Source: Candidatus Hydrogenedentota bacterium
GTDB lineage: Bacteria > Hydrogenedentota > Hydrogenedentia > Hydrogenedentales > CAILVY01
Length of the DNA: 38,159 bases
Reading direction: 5' to 3'
Assembly (NCBI GenBank): GCA_903837785.1
Contig: CAILVY010000101.1
Span: 1-38,159 of the forward strand
In this document: in pieces, positions 8,536 to 16,022 of the stretch
Position numbering within the stretch: position 1 is the stretch's first letter
How the letters are laid out: the number at the start of each line of letters is the position of its first letter
The notes under the pieces: generated by a model
The model's database searches: none
What the model saw: the letters and a program-made list of their open reading frames with translations, nothing else
What the model was told of the DNA's origin: nothing
Translations under genes and position numbers: made by a program

Positions 8536-10059
8536 ATGAGCGCCAGTGAACAACATCTCTTGGACCTGTGGGTGAATCAGCGGGATGCGGAAGCGTTTAA
8601 GACCTTGGCCAACCGCTATGCAGGCCTCGTTTACGCAACGTGCCGCCGCATCCTGGGCGATTCGACCGACGCACAGGACGTCGCGCAGGAGTGTTTCGAG
8701 GCCCTGGCCCGCTCCGGGCAGCGGCCCGGCGGATATCTTGCCCCGTGGCTGCACCGGGTTGCGACCACGAAGTCGCTCCAGCGGATCCGTTCGGATCGAA
8801 ACCGGCTGCGGCGCGAGCGGCGATTCTCGCCCGCCAAGGCCGACCCCGTCGCCGACGTGCTCCAGCGGGACCTGTACTCCGTCGTGGACGAGGCCATCCT
8901 TGCATTGCCCGAGGAACTGCGCGTCCCCATTGTGGCCCACTTTCTCGAAAACAGGACGCAGGAGAGCATTGCGGCGGACCTGGGGGTTTCGCGCCAGACG
9001 ATCACTTACCGGATTGGCAAAGGCCTCGACGTTATCCGCAAGCGGCTCTCGCTGAACGCCGCCTTTTCCCTGCCGGCGCTCACGGACCTGCTGCGCCCCG
9101 CCGCACAGACGCCCCCCGGGCTCGTGGCCGCCATCGGCAAACTCGCGTTGGCAGGTCCGGTGCTTCCTCTCGCGGGGCTCGCCTCCCTTGCTTCCGCCAA
9201 AGCCATTTTGGCCGCCATTGCCCTCGTTTGCGCGGCCGGGCTCGCCGTGGTCTATATGCCGCGTCCGGCGTCGGAGACAACGGCAACGACGCCGGCCGAG
9301 CAGACATCCCTTTTCCAGGCGCAGGCAATGGCTGTCCAGCCGCAACAGATGGCGGAGCTTCCCGCCGCCCCGGCGCCCGCCCCGGCAGGGGGCAATGGGG
9401 TGGCCGCCGCTGTGCCGCCACCATCGGAAGGACCCGGCAGCGATGCGGCTGCCGCCGAAGCCCAGCTTCCGCCCGCGCCTGCAGCCTTCGCGCCGCATTC
9501 CTGCCTGGAAGAGGGCTTGGAGAACGGCAAAGTGGTCTTCTCGGCCCGTCATTTCATCGTGTCGCCGACCATCCGGCGCAGCGAATTCACGGATGGGCGC
9601 CTCATCATCTTTGACTTGGGCAACAGAAGCCATCTCCAGATTGATGAAGGAAGGAGGAAGGCCATCAAGCAAATCTATGCGGACTTGCCCCCTGCCAAAC
9701 ACTATCACCCCGTCGAGATCCTGACGATGAACGCCGGACCGGAAGGCCCCAAGTACGTGGGCTCCAAGAGTGTTGACGGCAAGGAATGTAATGGTTTTCG
9801 CGCGGACAATCCGTATTTCGACTGCACGGTGTGGTTCGACAAGACGACCAGCCTTCCCGTGCGCATGGATGGGTTCCAGAAGACCACCGGCCGCAGAATC
9901 GTCGAATCCGAATATGATTTCCATATGGACCTCGACCCGAAACGCTTCGACATGACCCCGCCCGACGGCTATGAATACAGCGAAGAGATCGTGCGCGATA
10001 CGTGGTGGTCGCGCTTCAGTCAGAAGGCCTGGTCCTGGTGGTCCTGGATGTGGTTCTAG
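8536..10059 (+). CDS. ECF-type RNA polymerase sigma factor with transmembrane segment and C-terminal LolA/RseB-like domain
   Basis: The ATG at 8536 is chosen because AAGGAG lies six bases before it. The protein has 507 residues, far above the ~180-200 of a plain ECF factor. Residues ~5-85 are sigma region 2 (DAEAFKTLANRYAGLVYATC, then DVAQECFEAL). Residues ~110-170 are region 4, with the helix-turn-helix TQESIAADLGVSRQTITYRI. A hydrophobic stretch at ~200-240 is long enough for one membrane span, and an Ala/Pro-rich linker follows (~245-320). Residues ~322-490 resemble the LolA/RseB/outer-membrane-lipoprotein-carrier beta fold, with phrases such as VDGKECNGFR and TVWFDKTTSLPVRMDGF. The inferred topology is sigma domain inside and LolA-like sensor outside, so one chain could combine sigma factor, anchor and envelope sensor. 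No separate anti-sigma gene is seen nearby. Confidence 0.85.
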   Translation: MSASEQHLLDLWVNQRDAEAFKTLANRYAGLVYATCRRILGDSTDAQDVAQECFEALARSGQRPGGYLAPWLHRVATTKSLQRIRSDRNRLRRERRFSPAKADPVADVLQRDLYSVVDEAILALPEELRVPIVAHFLENRTQESIAADLGVSRQTITYRIGKGLDVIRKRLSLNAAFSLPALTDLLRPAAQTPPGLVAAIGKLALAGPVLPLAGLASLASAKAILAAIALVCAAGLAVVYMPRPASETTATTPAEQTSLFQAQAMAVQPQQMAELPAAPAPAPAGGNGVAAAVPPPSEGPGSDAAAAEAQLPPAPAAFAPHSCLEEGLENGKVVFSARHFIVSPTIRRSEFTDGRLIIFDLGNRSHLQIDEGRRKAIKQIYADLPPAKHYHPVEILTMNAGPEGPKYVGSKSVDGKECNGFRADNPYFDCTVWFDKTTSLPVRMDGFQKTTGRRIVESEYDFHMDLDPKRFDMTPPDGYEYSEEIVRDTWWSRFSQKAWSWWSWMWF

Positions 10060-10214
10060 CGAACGTTCGCCGTGATTTCCGGATGGAAGAATGGATTTGC
10101 ACGCCCCCGCGGCCCGGACAGGGAAACGGGGGCGCCGCTGCCGGATGATTGAACGGCCTTGAAATCGGCCTGCGGATTCCAGTCAAATGTCCGCGAGCAC
10201 AGGAGGATTCCACG

Positions 10215-11522
10215 ATGGGCAACGAATCCCTCGCCACACGCCGCCAATTCATCCGCGCCGCGGCCGTATCCACGGCGGCACTGTCGATTCCCAGCATCCT
10301 TCCCGCCTGCGCGACGGGAGCAGGCGGCAAGGCGGCCCCGAGTGAACGGATCATCCTGGGCGTGATCGGGATGGGGCCGCGCTGCAAGTACGTTCTGCCG
10401 CAGATGCTCAGCCAGCCGGACGTGCAGTGCCTTGCCGTGGCGGATGTCCAGGCGAACCGGAGGAATGCGGCCAAGAAGTTCGTGGACAAGCAGAACGGCA
10501 ACAGCGATTGTGCGGTGTACCGCGACTTCCGCGAACTGCTCGCGCGAAAGGACATAGACGCCGTGCTCATCGCCACGGGCGACCGCTGGCATGCCCCGGC
10601 TACAATCCTTGCCGCCCAAGCGGGCAAGGACGTGTACAGCGAGAAGCCCTGCGGCCTGACGATCGGCAACTGCCAGGATCTTGCCGATACGATCAAGCGC
10701 ACGGGCCGCATATTTCAGGCGGGAACACAACGGCGCAGTGTGGCCAATTTCCAGAGGGCCATCGAGCTGGCACACTCGGGCGTGCTCGGGAAGATTCATA
10801 CGCTCCACGCCAGCGCGTACATCCCGGAGATCAAGACAGCGTGGCTGCCTGGAGAGCCGACGCCGCCCCCGGACGTCGTGGATTGGAACCTGTGGCTGGG
10901 CCCCGCTCCGTGGCGGCCGTACAACAGCGCGTATGTCAACGGCGACTGGCGCGGCTACTACGATTTTGATTCGGGCGCCCGCCTCCTGGATTGGGGCGCG
11001 CACACAGTCGATCTCTGTCAATGGGCGAACAAAGCTGATGATACGATGCCCATCGCGTTCGAGCCGGGCGAAAAACAAATCACGGCGCATTATGCCAATG
11101 GCGTCAAGTTGTTGTTGCACTTCCTCGAGACCCCCTTCGAACAACGTCCGGGTTGGATTCAGGCGTTGGGAACATGTCCCGTGCGCTTCGAAGGCGACGA
11201 AGGCTGGGTCGAAGTGGGCGACAGCGGCGGACTGGAAATCCATCCCGAGTCGCTCCGCCAGAAACTGCCCCCGCTACCAACGGCCGAAGCCGGCATCGAT
11301 GTCAAAGCGCATTCCCGGAATTTCCTGGACTGCATCAAGACGCGCAAGCCAACCGCCGCCAACGAAGTGGTCATGCGGCACTCCCACATTGCGTGCCACG
11401 CCGCGGCGTTGTCCTGGATGCTCGGGCGCAAGCTCGCGCTGGACCCCGTAAAGGAAATGTTCGTCAACGACGACGAAGCCAACCGCTTGCGGAGCAGACC
11501 GGCACGCGATTGGGCGGCGTAG
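10215..11522 (+). CDS. Tat-exported Gfo/Idh/MocA family oxidoreductase, probable lipoprotein
   Basis: The 435-residue protein starts at the ATG eight bases after AGGAGG (10201-10206). Its N-terminus has a Tat signal, TRRQFIRAAAVSTAAL, and then a lipobox-like LPAC at ~residues 29-32, so a Tat-exported lipoprotein is likely. The N-terminal Rossmann domain begins with IILGVIGMGPRCKYV and contains the family catalytic motif SEKPCGLT. The C-terminal alpha/beta domain contains LLDWGAHTVDLCQWANK, typical of the Gfo/Idh/MocA fold. Members transfer hydride to or from sugars, inositols or sugar acids using tightly bound NAD(P). Exported forms are frequent in planctomycete-like bacteria and probably act on carbohydrates in the periplasm. 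The exact substrate cannot be read from sequence. A terminator hairpin follows at once. Confidence 0.9.
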   Translation: MGNESLATRRQFIRAAAVSTAALSIPSILPACATGAGGKAAPSERIILGVIGMGPRCKYVLPQMLSQPDVQCLAVADVQANRRNAAKKFVDKQNGNSDCAVYRDFRELLARKDIDAVLIATGDRWHAPATILAAQAGKDVYSEKPCGLTIGNCQDLADTIKRTGRIFQAGTQRRSVANFQRAIELAHSGVLGKIHTLHASAYIPEIKTAWLPGEPTPPPDVVDWNLWLGPAPWRPYNSAYVNGDWRGYYDFDSGARLLDWGAHTVDLCQWANKADDTMPIAFEPGEKQITAHYANGVKLLLHFLETPFEQRPGWIQALGTCPVRFEGDEGWVEVGDSGGLEIHPESLRQKLPPLPTAEAGIDVKAHSRNFLDCIKTRKPTAANEVVMRHSHIACHAAALSWMLGRKLALDPVKEMFVNDDEANRLRSRPARDWAA

Positions 11523-11552
11523 CGCGTTTACTTGGCACCACGCCAAGACGCG
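11523..11552. terminator. Bidirectional terminator-like stem-loop between convergent genes
   Basis: Immediately after the stop codon, CGCGT (11523-11527) and CTTGGC (11531-11536) pair with GCCAAG (11542-11547) and ACGCG (11548-11552). The loop is 5 nt and a TTA bulge interrupts one side. The position between convergent genes fits transcription termination. No strong T-tract is present. Confidence 0.5.
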
Positions 11553-11613
11553 TGCGTCCCGCCGCGACCCGGACTGCAGTGCGTAACGTTTCACGGGCGC
11601 AGAAGACGGCCCG

Positions 11614-14088
11614 TTATCGCTCGTATGCGCCAATGTCGTAACCGCCGCCTTGGGGCCGTGCCGTGCCTTCGATGTCCTCCGCGGGCGCGGCGGTTGCGGA
11701 ACCATTGTCCACCGCAGGGGAGCCGGACTGGACATGAAAATCGCCCCCGGCGGCGTCCACAAACTGGGGACTGCCCTCCTGGAATTCGGTGCCGGTGATC
11801 TCGTTCTCGAATTCGCGGAAGCCGTCAATCAGGTTGTGATCCGTCAGCACCTCCGCGGGTGCCACGGAGACCAAAAGCTGGAAGGCATTGTTGTCGCTCA
11901 GAATGTTGTTGCGAAACACGATATTCTGCGCATCGGGATTGTCCATGGCAATGCCCCCGCCCCAACTGGTCCAGCCATTGTGATAGAACGTGTTATTGAT
12001 GACTTGCACCTGATGGATGGGCCGGCTGTCCGCGGGATCGCCGTAATAGCCGAAAGTCAGTCCGCTATAGGCGCAGTCATGAACGATGTTGTTGAACAGG
12101 CGGACGTTTTCGAGCAATCCGCCGTTCTCGGAGGCAATCCCGAACCCGCTGCCGTTTTCGGCCATGATGTCGTGGACCACGTTGTTGTACAGGTCGATGT
12201 TGAACGTGTGATTGGCCCACGCGTCCAGATAGATGCCCGGGTTGTTGATGATGTCGTGGACCAGATTGTCGTGAACGGATCCGTTCGAGGCGCCGTCCTT
12301 GATGCAGATCCCCTCGCCGCCGATAGTCTCCGCGCTTCCGGTATGAACGTGATTCCCCACGATTTCAAAACCGTCGGTGCCCGACATCGTGATGTTTTCC
12401 TGCATACCCCAGTGGTTACAGGCGAGTTCCACTTCGTTGCCGTCAATGACCACGTTGCTGCACGCCCAAATCCCGATGCCCGAGGACGCCGTATCGTACG
12501 CATGGTTGCCCTGGATGATCAGGTTGTCGGCGAATTCCGCGCGCAGCCCCGCGCTCAAGTTGGTGGTGCCCACGTTCTGGATGCGCAAACCTTGGATGCG
12601 GATGTAGCTGCGACCGGTCAGATCAATCAGGCCTGTATCCTCTGGGACGTCTACGCCCGTGCCGTCCAGTGTCGCGGTTTCGTCCGGGTACGCGCGGAAC
12701 GTTATGTAATGGCCCGCGGTTCCCGAATTCGCCGGGATCAGGCGCTCGTAGTAGGTGCCCTCGCGAAAGTACACCGTGTCCCCGGCGATGGCCGTCTCGG
12801 CCGCGTGCGCTACCGTCTCCCATGGATCCGCGAGCGTCCCCGCCCCGCCGTCATCACCCGATGGCGCGACATAGTGCGCATTGTCCAAGGGTTCCCCTTC
12901 GCCTTCCCCTTCGCCCTCTCCCTCGCTGCCTCCGCCGAAGGCGTCCCACGCATCGTCGAGAAAGTTGCCGGCTTGGGTGGCAAAGACCTGGGTGAGGCGG
13001 TTGTTCCCGGCGTCATTGGGATGCGAGTCGCCGGAATTGCCGCCGTACTCTGAGCGCAGTTGGTTCGCGTGCGAGGGCAGGGCATCCGGATAGGCAAGCA
13101 GGTCGAAGAGGTTAAAGACGGCGACGTTGTGGAGGCCGGTGTCCGCGACGTAGCCCGGCAACCAGTCGTTCACCAGCCACTCGTTGAACACGCGGGCCCG
13201 CCGCGCGACGGTGATGTCGGTGTCCGTCCAGCATTCGGGCGGCGCGGTGATGGCCACGAAGAGGGTGTCCGGGTTGGCCGCGAAGATGTCTTCGAGCGGG
13301 TGATACGCCCGTCCCGCGTGGTCGTAGGTGTTTCCGGGACCGTCCGGATGGCGGTAGACTGCGCGGTAGTTGGCGAGCGTGCGCCAGTCAAAGGGGTTGC
13401 CGGGTTCCTCGCCGTCGTCCTCGATGTGGCTGTTGGGGAAACAACTCTTGAACATGATGATGCGGTTCACGCCGTCGGCGCAGCCGAACGTCTTGACGTG
13501 GCCGAGATAGTCGTTAAACCAGAAGAGCCAGTGGTTCACGTCGGTGAGGTCGCCGGGAACCGGGCCGAGTGAGTCGGCCCTTCCGGGATCCGGGGCGATC
13601 ACGGTGCCGTAGGTAATGTCGTTGCGCTCGTCGATGTAGCTCTTCGCGAGCAACGCCGCATCGAGACTGTGATTCAGCCAATTCTCTCCCACGGAATGAT
13701 GGATGAAGACCAAGTCATCCAACTCTGGCTCTCCTTCACCTTCGCCTTCACCTTCGCCTTCGCCTTCGCCTTCGGCCACCACGGTGATCTGGGCGGAACC
13801 GCTCGCATTGCTGTAATTGCCTGTCGCGGTGATTGCCACCTCGCCGGGACTGACCCCGGTGACCGTTCCATCGGCCTCGACGATCGCGATCGCGTCATCG
13901 TCGGAATACCAGGTGAATTCGGTGTCCCGGGAATCCGTGGAAGAAGCCGTGAGCAAGACGGTATCGCTCACGGCAATCGTGGCCGCGTCCGGGGACACGG
14001 TGACCTGCTTCGGCTTTGGACAGCCGGCGAGGGGGGTGGTGAGGAAGAGGCACAAGAGAAGACTTGTCATCGCCGAGAGAGAACGCAT
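11614..14088 (-). CDS. Large multidomain lipoprotein: Ig-like (Big2), SGNH-like hydrolase, and right-handed beta-helix domains joined by Gly-Glu linkers
   Basis: The start at 14088 is supported by GGAGGT just upstream. The signal peptide ends in a lipobox, LAGC, with Cys23 as lipid anchor. The 824 residues then show four parts. A Big2-type Ig-like domain (~24-103) has the phrase ADGTVTGVSPGEVAITATG. A Gly-Glu linker (~105-120) follows. An SGNH/GDSL-like domain (~121-385) opens with LVFIHHSVGENW and ends with a GDSHPNDAGNNRL block that could supply the Asp-His of the triad. After a second Gly-Glu linker (~388-400) comes a parallel beta-helix (~403-824). The helix part begins YVAPSGDDGGAGTLADPW and contains repeated N-x-V-x-D-x-x-N style rungs, as in DUF1565/NosD-like and polysaccharide lyase-like proteins. 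It is probably a surface or periplasmic protein acting on acylated polysaccharides. The activity is inferred. Confidence 0.85.
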   Translation of the reverse strand: MRSLSAMTSLLLCLFLTTPLAGCPKPKQVTVSPDAATIAVSDTVLLTASSTDSRDTEFTWYSDDDAIAIVEADGTVTGVSPGEVAITATGNYSNASGSAQITVVAEGEGEGEGEGEGEGEPELDDLVFIHHSVGENWLNHSLDAALLAKSYIDERNDITYGTVIAPDPGRADSLGPVPGDLTDVNHWLFWFNDYLGHVKTFGCADGVNRIIMFKSCFPNSHIEDDGEEPGNPFDWRTLANYRAVYRHPDGPGNTYDHAGRAYHPLEDIFAANPDTLFVAITAPPECWTDTDITVARRARVFNEWLVNDWLPGYVADTGLHNVAVFNLFDLLAYPDALPSHANQLRSEYGGNSGDSHPNDAGNNRLTQVFATQAGNFLDDAWDAFGGGSEGEGEGEGEGEPLDNAHYVAPSGDDGGAGTLADPWETVAHAAETAIAGDTVYFREGTYYERLIPANSGTAGHYITFRAYPDETATLDGTGVDVPEDTGLIDLTGRSYIRIQGLRIQNVGTTNLSAGLRAEFADNLIIQGNHAYDTASSGIGIWACSNVVIDGNEVELACNHWGMQENITMSGTDGFEIVGNHVHTGSAETIGGEGICIKDGASNGSVHDNLVHDIINNPGIYLDAWANHTFNIDLYNNVVHDIMAENGSGFGIASENGGLLENVRLFNNIVHDCAYSGLTFGYYGDPADSRPIHQVQVINNTFYHNGWTSWGGGIAMDNPDAQNIVFRNNILSDNNAFQLLVSVAPAEVLTDHNLIDGFREFENEITGTEFQEGSPQFVDAAGGDFHVQSGSPAVDNGSATAAPAEDIEGTARPQGGGYDIGAYER
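12892..12925 (-). repeat. Gly-Glu coding repeat (linker between SGNH-like and beta-helix domains)
   Basis: On the minus strand a GGN-GAR hexanucleotide repeat encodes alternating Gly-Glu. It separates two folded domains, like the run at base 3 of the window and the one at 13729-13775. Confidence 0.85.
13729..13775 (-). repeat. Gly-Glu coding repeat (linker between Ig-like and SGNH-like domains)
   Basis: About eight tandem GGN-GAR hexamers on the minus strand encode an acidic, flexible linker. Third-position changes (GGC/GGT, GAA/GAG) break the DNA repeat while the protein repeat stays intact, suggesting selection for the amino-acid pattern. Confidence 0.85.
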
Positions 14089-14256
14089 GGCGCACCTCCA
14101 TGGGCATCGTTGATGCAACCGTTGTGGGACCATCCCCGCGGATTCCCGGCGCCCCGCGCTCACCCAAGAAGACCGGGCGCGGCACCCTCGCCCGCGTGTA
14201 CCGAACTTCGCTTGCAGTATGCCCTGAGTCTCGCAAGGCGTCAAGGGCCGCAGCCA

Positions 14257-14620
14257 GGCAATCACCCCCGGTTCGATTCCGTCTTCCGTTGCAGGTCATG
14301 CTCTTGATTGTGATGGGTATTGCCAGGAACGGAGCACGCTGCATGCGGGACTGCGCCGTGTTGCCCATCATGCCGAATTCCCGAGAATAGGCAGCAAGGA
14401 ATAAGGATACCGGCGACCATGGAACTCTCCTTTGAAGACTCGTTAAGCACGTGCTTGAGGGCCTGCCTCGGGGGCGTCCTGCTGACGGCCGTGAGCAGCG
14501 GCAACCTCTACGCCCAGACCGACACCGGCGCCTGGGCCCAGCGTCCTCGCCAATCCGTGGCGAGCGAGTTTGAAAGCAAGTTGGTGCGCATCCCCGCGCG
14601 CGAAACGCAGCAGTACACGG
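14257..14620. repeat. Direct duplication, copy A (promoter region plus gene start)
   Basis: This segment matches 18763-19128 in the same orientation at roughly nine bases in ten, by eye. The match begins sharply at GGCAATCACCC and ends in the sequence after CAGTACACG. It covers ~160 bp of upstream DNA and the first ~67 codons of the gene that is complete at copy B. Confidence 0.85.
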
Positions 14621-14673
14621 ACACGGCAATTCTTCCCACTTGCGGCGAATTGCGGGATATGTCTTCAAGGTAA
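14419..14673 (+). pseudogene. Truncated duplicate of the 18926-22039 gene start (signal peptide and ~40 residues)
   Basis: The 84-codon frame reads almost the same as the first ~67 residues of the HzsA-like/discoidin protein at 18926. It shares SLSTCLRACLGGVLLTAVSS, then LYAQ-DTGAWAQRPRQSV. Homology stops near base 14620, and the frame then runs ~17 unrelated codons to TGT-CTT-CAA-GGT-AA-type sequence with a stop at 14671-14673. The discoidin, propeller and haem parts are absent, so it cannot perform the parent's role. The signal peptide and upstream region are intact, so a short secreted peptide could still be made. The substitutions in the leader are modest, so decay is recent or the peptide is constrained. 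Confidence 0.75.
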
Positions 14674-14690
14674 TTGTCCGATAATGTCCG
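14671..14690 (+). promoter_or_regulatory. Tandem half-site repeat, candidate OmpR-type operator and -10 region
   Basis: TAATTGTCCG (14671-14680) is followed directly by ATAATGTCCG (14681-14690). The shared TGTCCG cores are spaced exactly 10 bp apart, the arrangement of OmpR-family half-sites on one DNA face. A -10-like GATAAT (14680-14685) overlaps the second half-site. The site lies 60 bp upstream of the PepSY-like gene that precedes an OmpR-type regulator. Confidence 0.35.
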
Positions 14691-14750
14691 GGGTGGTAGC
14701 CTTGGGGCGTGATGAGGGAAAGCGTATTCGCAGCCAGAAAGGAGAAAACA

Positions 14751-15257
14751 ATGAGACGGAACAGACTGATTTGGATATTCGGAGCGTGTTCGCTGCTCTT
14801 GGTCCTGGTCTTTGCCTTGTCGTGGGCCGTCGTCGAAGCAAGTGAAAAGGAAGACGAAGACGGCAATTCCAAAGAAGAAACAGTGCTTTGGAATGACGTA
14901 CCGACAGTGGTTCAAGGGGCGTTCAAAGCCGCGCTTGCGGGTTCCACGCCCACCGAAGTGACACGAGAAGCGGAGAAGGGGATCGTGTTGTACGAGGCCC
15001 TGGTCAAGACGCCGGATTCGGAGCGGGCCGTCAAGGCAGCCGAGAACGGCGAGCTTTTGGAGACGGAAGAGACTTTGTCCGTATCAGCCCTGCCCGAAGC
15101 TGTGAGTGCCCAAGTTGGAAAACACTACCCAAAAGGGGAGATAACAAAGGTCGAACGTATCACGCTTTCGTTCTATGAAGTGGAGGTGACGCAAGGAAAG
15201 GGGAAACATGAAGTTGCGATATTCGGGAGCGGACAACCGGTGCCAATGGAAGACTAG
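14751..15257 (+). CDS. Membrane-anchored or secreted PepSY-like domain protein
   Basis: The ATG at 14751 follows AAAGGAG with six-base spacing. The 168-residue product has an N-terminal hydrophobic segment (~9-28) that is a signal peptide or membrane anchor, then an acidic spacer (EKEDEDG). Residues ~45-165 carry two PepSY-like (BLIP-like fold) units: one around VPTVVQGAFKAA through VLYEALVK, the second around LPEAVSAQVGKHYPKGEIT through FYEVEV. PepSY-like proteins lie outside the membrane, often beside two-component systems, and are thought to modulate proteases or sensors. The response regulator starts 87 bp downstream and its kinase overlaps it, so this is probably the first gene of a three-gene operon, either the sensed partner or the main regulated output. 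Confidence 0.75.
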   Translation: MRRNRLIWIFGACSLLLVLVFALSWAVVEASEKEDEDGNSKEETVLWNDVPTVVQGAFKAALAGSTPTEVTREAEKGIVLYEALVKTPDSERAVKAAENGELLETEETLSVSALPEAVSAQVGKHYPKGEITKVERITLSFYEVEVTQGKGKHEVAIFGSGQPVPMED

Positions 15258-15344
15258 GCAGCCCGGCGGTAGTTTTGATGCAGCTTGTCCCGTGTGTGAC
15301 GATCCTCGTTCCAGCCGGTGGCTGAGGACACGAGAGCCCTAAGT

Positions 15345-16022
15345 ATGCGAATTCTCATCATCGAAGACAGTAAACGGCTCCAGACCTATGTGGCCAAGGG
15401 GCTGCGAGGGGCCGGCTATGCCGTGGACGCAACGGGTGACGGCGAGGAAGGTCTGTACCTGGCGGAAAATGGCGAGTATGATGTGGTCGTTCTCGACTTG
15501 TCGCTGCCCAAATTGGATGGCATGGAAATACTCCGCGCATTGCAGGACCGAAATCAGCGGGCATTCGTGTTGATACTTACAGCGCGGGACACCGTAGAAG
15601 ACCGCGTGAGAGGATTACAGGGTGGCGCAGACGACTATCTCGTCAAGCCATTCGCCTTGGAAGAGTTGCTGGCCCGTATCCAGGCGCTACTACGCAGGAA
15701 ATACGCGGTCAATGCTCCTGTCGTGCAACTGGGGGACCTGACGATCAACCTCGCCCAGCGGGTGGTTTCACGACAAGGGAAACCCCTTGGACTCAAACCG
15801 CGCGAGTATGCTCTATTGGAGTATCTCGTAGTGCGCAAGGGTGAACTCGTGACACGAGCAGACATCGAGCACCATATCTATGATGAGCGGGTGGAGCCTG
15901 TGAGCAATGTGGTGGATTCCGCAATCTGTTCCTTGCGGAAGATTATCGATCCGCCCGGAAGCCCGTCGCTCATTCAGACACGGCGCGGGATGGGGTATGT
16001 CGCGGAGGAACCCCGGGCATGA
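15345..16022 (+). CDS. OmpR-family two-component response regulator
   Basis: The 225-residue protein starts at MRILIIEDS. The receiver domain (~1-115) has the acidic pocket Glu7-Asp8, phospho-acceptor Asp51 in VVLDLSLPKLDG, Thr79 in LILTARD and Lys101 in YLVKPFALEE. The C-terminal winged helix (~128-222) has LKPREYALLEYLVVRKGE and the recognition region VVDSAICSLRKIID, ending in TRRGMGYV, the classical OmpR/PhoB signature. All key residues are present. The stop overlaps the kinase start by four bases (ATGA), indicating translational coupling. It probably binds the tandem repeat upstream of the PepSY-like gene, which is an inference. I see no strong SD before this ATG, so translation may depend on the upstream gene. 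Confidence 0.95.
   Translation: MRILIIEDSKRLQTYVAKGLRGAGYAVDATGDGEEGLYLAENGEYDVVVLDLSLPKLDGMEILRALQDRNQRAFVLILTARDTVEDRVRGLQGGADDYLVKPFALEELLARIQALLRRKYAVNAPVVQLGDLTINLAQRVVSRQGKPLGLKPREYALLEYLVVRKGELVTRADIEHHIYDERVEPVSNVVDSAICSLRKIIDPPGSPSLIQTRRGMGYVAEEPRA

Noticed and set aside
13729-13775. CCTTCG tandem repeat as a possible CRISPR or non-coding satellite
   Set aside because: It is in frame with the lipoprotein gene and encodes Gly-Glu. There are no spacers.
14257-14291. GGTTCGATTCC at the head of both duplication copies, resembling a tRNA T-loop and so a possible tRNA-derived attachment site
   Set aside because: The flanking bases pair in only three of five T-stem positions, and no acceptor, anticodon or D arm can be drawn around it.
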